14,699 nt of DNA from Thermoleophilaceae bacterium (GTDB lineage Bacteria > Actinomycetota > Thermoleophilia > Solirubrobacterales > Thermoleophilaceae). The stretch lies in NCBI GenBank assembly GCA_013696905.1, contig JACCXP010000037.1, positions 1 through 14,699 on the forward strand. The letters are read 5' to 3'. The position numbers and the translations under genes are program-made. The notes under the pieces were generated by a model. That model searched no databases and was not told the DNA's origin. It worked only from the letters and a program-made list of their open reading frames with translations. Of this stretch, positions 13,424 through 14,699 are shown piece by piece (positions within the stretch are counted from its first letter, which is position 1; each line of letters starts with the position of its first letter).

Positions 13424-13450
13424 ACAGTAAGACTACCAAGTAATACCAAA
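13424..13450 (-). promoter_or_regulatory. vapBC promoter/operator: A/T-rich, 10-base-period repeats
   Basis: On the plus strand TACCAA occurs twice with a 10-base period (13434-13439 and 13444-13449), within an A/T-rich patch that stands out from the surrounding GC-rich DNA. On the minus strand TAGTCT (13435-13430) and TACTGT (13429-13424) both match TAnnnT, the first 6 bases before the GTG. Repeats one helical turn apart over the -10 fit autorepression by an AbrB-fold antitoxin. Confidence 0.5.
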
Positions 13451-13460
13451 CGTCCCCGGC

Positions 13461-13574
13461 GTGGGGGGGCGGTTCCTCGCCGCGCGCGGGTCGCTGGCCG
13501 GCCGGATCTCCATCGCCGAGAACTTCGACTTCACCGAGCGCGAGCTCGACGAGATGCTCGACGAGCCCGCGTGA
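13461..13574 (+). pseudogene. Phd/YefM-like antitoxin, C-terminal remnant
   Basis: The frame ending at TGA 13572-13574 reads RFLAARGSLAGRISIAENFD, then FTERELDEMLDEPA, like the toxin-binding tail of Phd/YefM antitoxins that pair with PIN or Doc toxins. Its stop overlaps the GTG of the PIN gene (GTGA), the usual coupling. The N-terminal DNA-binding half is missing: upstream lies the vapB promoter. A GTG at 13461 is in frame, so a 37-residue peptide is possible, but a fragment is more likely. Confidence 0.55.
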
Positions 13575-13900
13575 GGCTGCTGCTCGACACACACGTCGTC
13601 CTGTGGCAGCTCCAGGGGTCAAGGACCGTGCGGCCGGCAGCGCGGCAGGCCATCGGGGCACGCTACCCAGTTGGCCTTCAGCGTCGTTTCCTTCGCCGAG
13701 ATCGGCGTCAAGGCGGCGATCGGCAAAGTCTCCGTGCCCCATGACTTCCGTGAGCACGTCCTGGGCAGCGGCCTGAGGATCCTCGGACTCGCTCCGGATC
13801 ACGGTCTCGCGGTGGCCGAGCTTCCGATGCACCATCGCGACCCGTTCTACCGACTTCTCATCTCGCAGGCGCGCTCCGAGGCACTGGCGATCGTGACCGC
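13571..13900 (+). pseudogene. PIN-domain toxin, frameshifted and missing its C-terminus
   Basis: From GTG 13571 the frame reads MRLLLDTHVVLWQLQG (first acidic residue in LLLDTH), then APAAxQAIG-like sequence. Near 13664 the register changes by one base and continues QLAFSVVSFAEIGVKAAIGK (the Glu motif), DFREHVLGSGLRILGL, LPMHHRDPFYRLLISQA (the Asp motif) and EALAIVTA. This is a VapC-like PIN protein of the YdhE-type subgroup that partners Phd antitoxins. After IVTA the expected D-x-x-(L/F) end is absent and sequence of a different protein starts at about 13897. Both lesions should abolish function. Confidence 0.75.
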
Positions 13901-14251
13901 TGTGGTCGATCACTCCGACTCTCGCGGCATTGATCATGCTGCTGGTCGTGACCCGGGAGGGACACTCCAAGGAGGGCTTGAAGACACCGGGCCTCCACCG
14001 TCTGGGCTTGAGTGTCTGGTGGATCGCCTTCGGGGCGACCTTGGTGATAACCGTGGCCGCCTCGGCGATCGTGTGGGCCACGCCGCTCGCCTCGTTCGTC
14101 GTGCCGGAGGGTGGGGTCATCAATCCGCTCGTGGGGTTTCTCGTCCAGGCCATCATCCTGGCGTGCTCGTTCTGACTTGCTGAGGAGATCGGGATGCGCG
14201 GCTATCTCCTCCCCAAGCTCCTGTCCTTGGGCAGGACGCGTGCCTTGGCGG
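13897..14251 (+). pseudogene. CPBP intramembrane protease fragment, N-terminally deleted, TGA before the active site
   Basis: The frame begins LWSITPTLAALIMLLVVTRE directly after the PIN remnant, continues with LKTPGLHRLGLSVWWIAFGA, VITVAASAIVWATPL and VGFLVQAIILACSF, and meets a TGA at 14173-14175. Beyond it, in the same frame, follows LAEEIGMRGYLLPKLLSLG, whose EEIGMRG is the EExxxR motif of CPBP (Abi/Rce1-like) membrane proteases. TCA to TGA would be a single change in ...FSLAEE. The N-terminal helices, and everything after ...RTRALAV including the second His-containing motif, are missing. CPBP proteins process prenylated or bacteriocin-type peptides in other systems; no such role can be claimed for this relic. 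Confidence 0.75.
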
Positions 14252-14625
14252 TACGGCCTCCTACGTCACCCGCTCCGCCGCGAGCTGCGCGCATACATGC
14301 TCCAGTGCCTCAACCAGTGGCTCTTCTGGGCCCTGTTCGGCGCCGCGATCCTGGTGGACGCGTTCGCGAACGTGCTCGCAGTCGTCGGGTTCTCTTCGGT
14401 CTGCCCCTGCCGGATCGGATTCCCTACCCGCCGCTCGCGGTCGCGCTCGGCGTCGGCGCGATCGTCATGGCGGCGCTGGCGCTCGCGCTCGTCCCCCGCC
14501 GGCGCGGTCCACATAGCGACCAACGCCGATCGAGCGATGAGCGGAGCACCGAAGCGCACCCACCGATCGCGTTCTTCGTACTGGCGTACGCGGTCTCGTG
14601 GTGGACGGCGGCGGCGTCCGGCTGA
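14252..14625 (+). pseudogene. Membrane-protein fragments, one frameshift; includes a CPBP-like N-terminus
   Basis: Directly after the protease relic a new frame reads YGLLRHPLRRELRAYMLQCL, then NQWLFWALFGAAILVDAFAN and VLAVVG; ATG 14297 could start it. Near 14392 the register shifts by one missing base, continuing LFGLPLPDRIPYPPLAVALG, then VGAIVMAALALALVPRRR. I do not recognise this protein. Still in frame, HPPIAFFVLAYAVSWW (about 14560-14610) looks like the first helix of a CPBP protein and ends at TGA 14623-14625. It is the part missing from the protease relic upstream, or the start of a second one. The last 70 bases of the window hold nothing I can assign. Confidence 0.45.
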
Positions 14626-14699
14626 ACGCCATGCAAAAGCGGACCTCGCTCAGGCCGCTCGCCCGCCCGTCGCGGTGGCGCTGGCGCTCATCGGAGCAC

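Noticed and set aside
1..14699. CRISPR array, tRNA or rRNA genes
   Set aside because: No regularly spaced repeats, cloverleaf-like sequence or rRNA signature was recognised anywhere in the window.

Overview
The window is very GC-rich DNA with dense coding on both strands and strongly G/C-biased third codon positions. Several genes use GTG or TTG starts, and many carry a TAnnnT box only 6-10 bases before the start, the layout of leaderless transcripts. Together with the gene set (ECF sigma with a DGPF partner, MMPL transporter with a NarL-type two-component pair, VapBC) this points to an actinomycete, perhaps a Thermoleophilia/Solirubrobacterales-like lineage. That placement is inference; no rRNA or marker gene is present.

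Layout. 1-1065 (minus): the 5' part of a diacylglycerol-kinase-like gene, preceded by an intact class II glutamine amidotransferase. 1186-2120: a divergent pair that both look broken. One is a small membrane protein split by an in-frame amber codon (minus); the other is a MarR regulator whose reading frame changes twice (plus). 2125-3893: an ECF42-type module, consisting of a promoter-like motif, a DGPF/YciI protein and a sigma factor with a long C-terminal extension. 3890-5488 (minus): a frameshifted VOC/glyoxalase-like gene, a DUF2103 protein and a NagD-like HAD phosphatase. 5532-7004 (plus): a secreted cyclophilin and a CnoX/YbbN-like thioredoxin-TPR protein. 7300-8052 (minus): insertion-sequence debris, an IS630-type N-terminus abutting a frameshifted IS21 IstA core. 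8265-12446: an MMPL/RND exporter divergent from a histidine kinase/response regulator operon. This module lies between two direct copies of an 80-bp repeat. 12789-13423 (minus): an intact vapBC operon. 13461-14699 (plus): a decayed stretch with a Phd-type antitoxin tail, a PIN toxin missing its C-terminus, a CPBP intramembrane protease missing its N-terminus and broken by TGA, and further membrane-protein fragments.

Working together: the DGPF protein and sigma factor probably form one autoregulated unit. The two-component pair probably controls the divergent exporter, with an imperfect palindrome in the shared intergenic region as the candidate operator. VapB probably represses its own AT-rich promoter.

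About 9.5 kb of conserved genes reads without any interruption. Roughly nine frame lesions (1-base shifts or stops) fall in about 2.5 kb of small, mobile or defence-like genes. That clustering favours real decay, but read-level evidence is needed because single-base losses are also a common assembly error. The strongest candidates for something undescribed are the 80-bp repeat pair and the toxin-protease junction.
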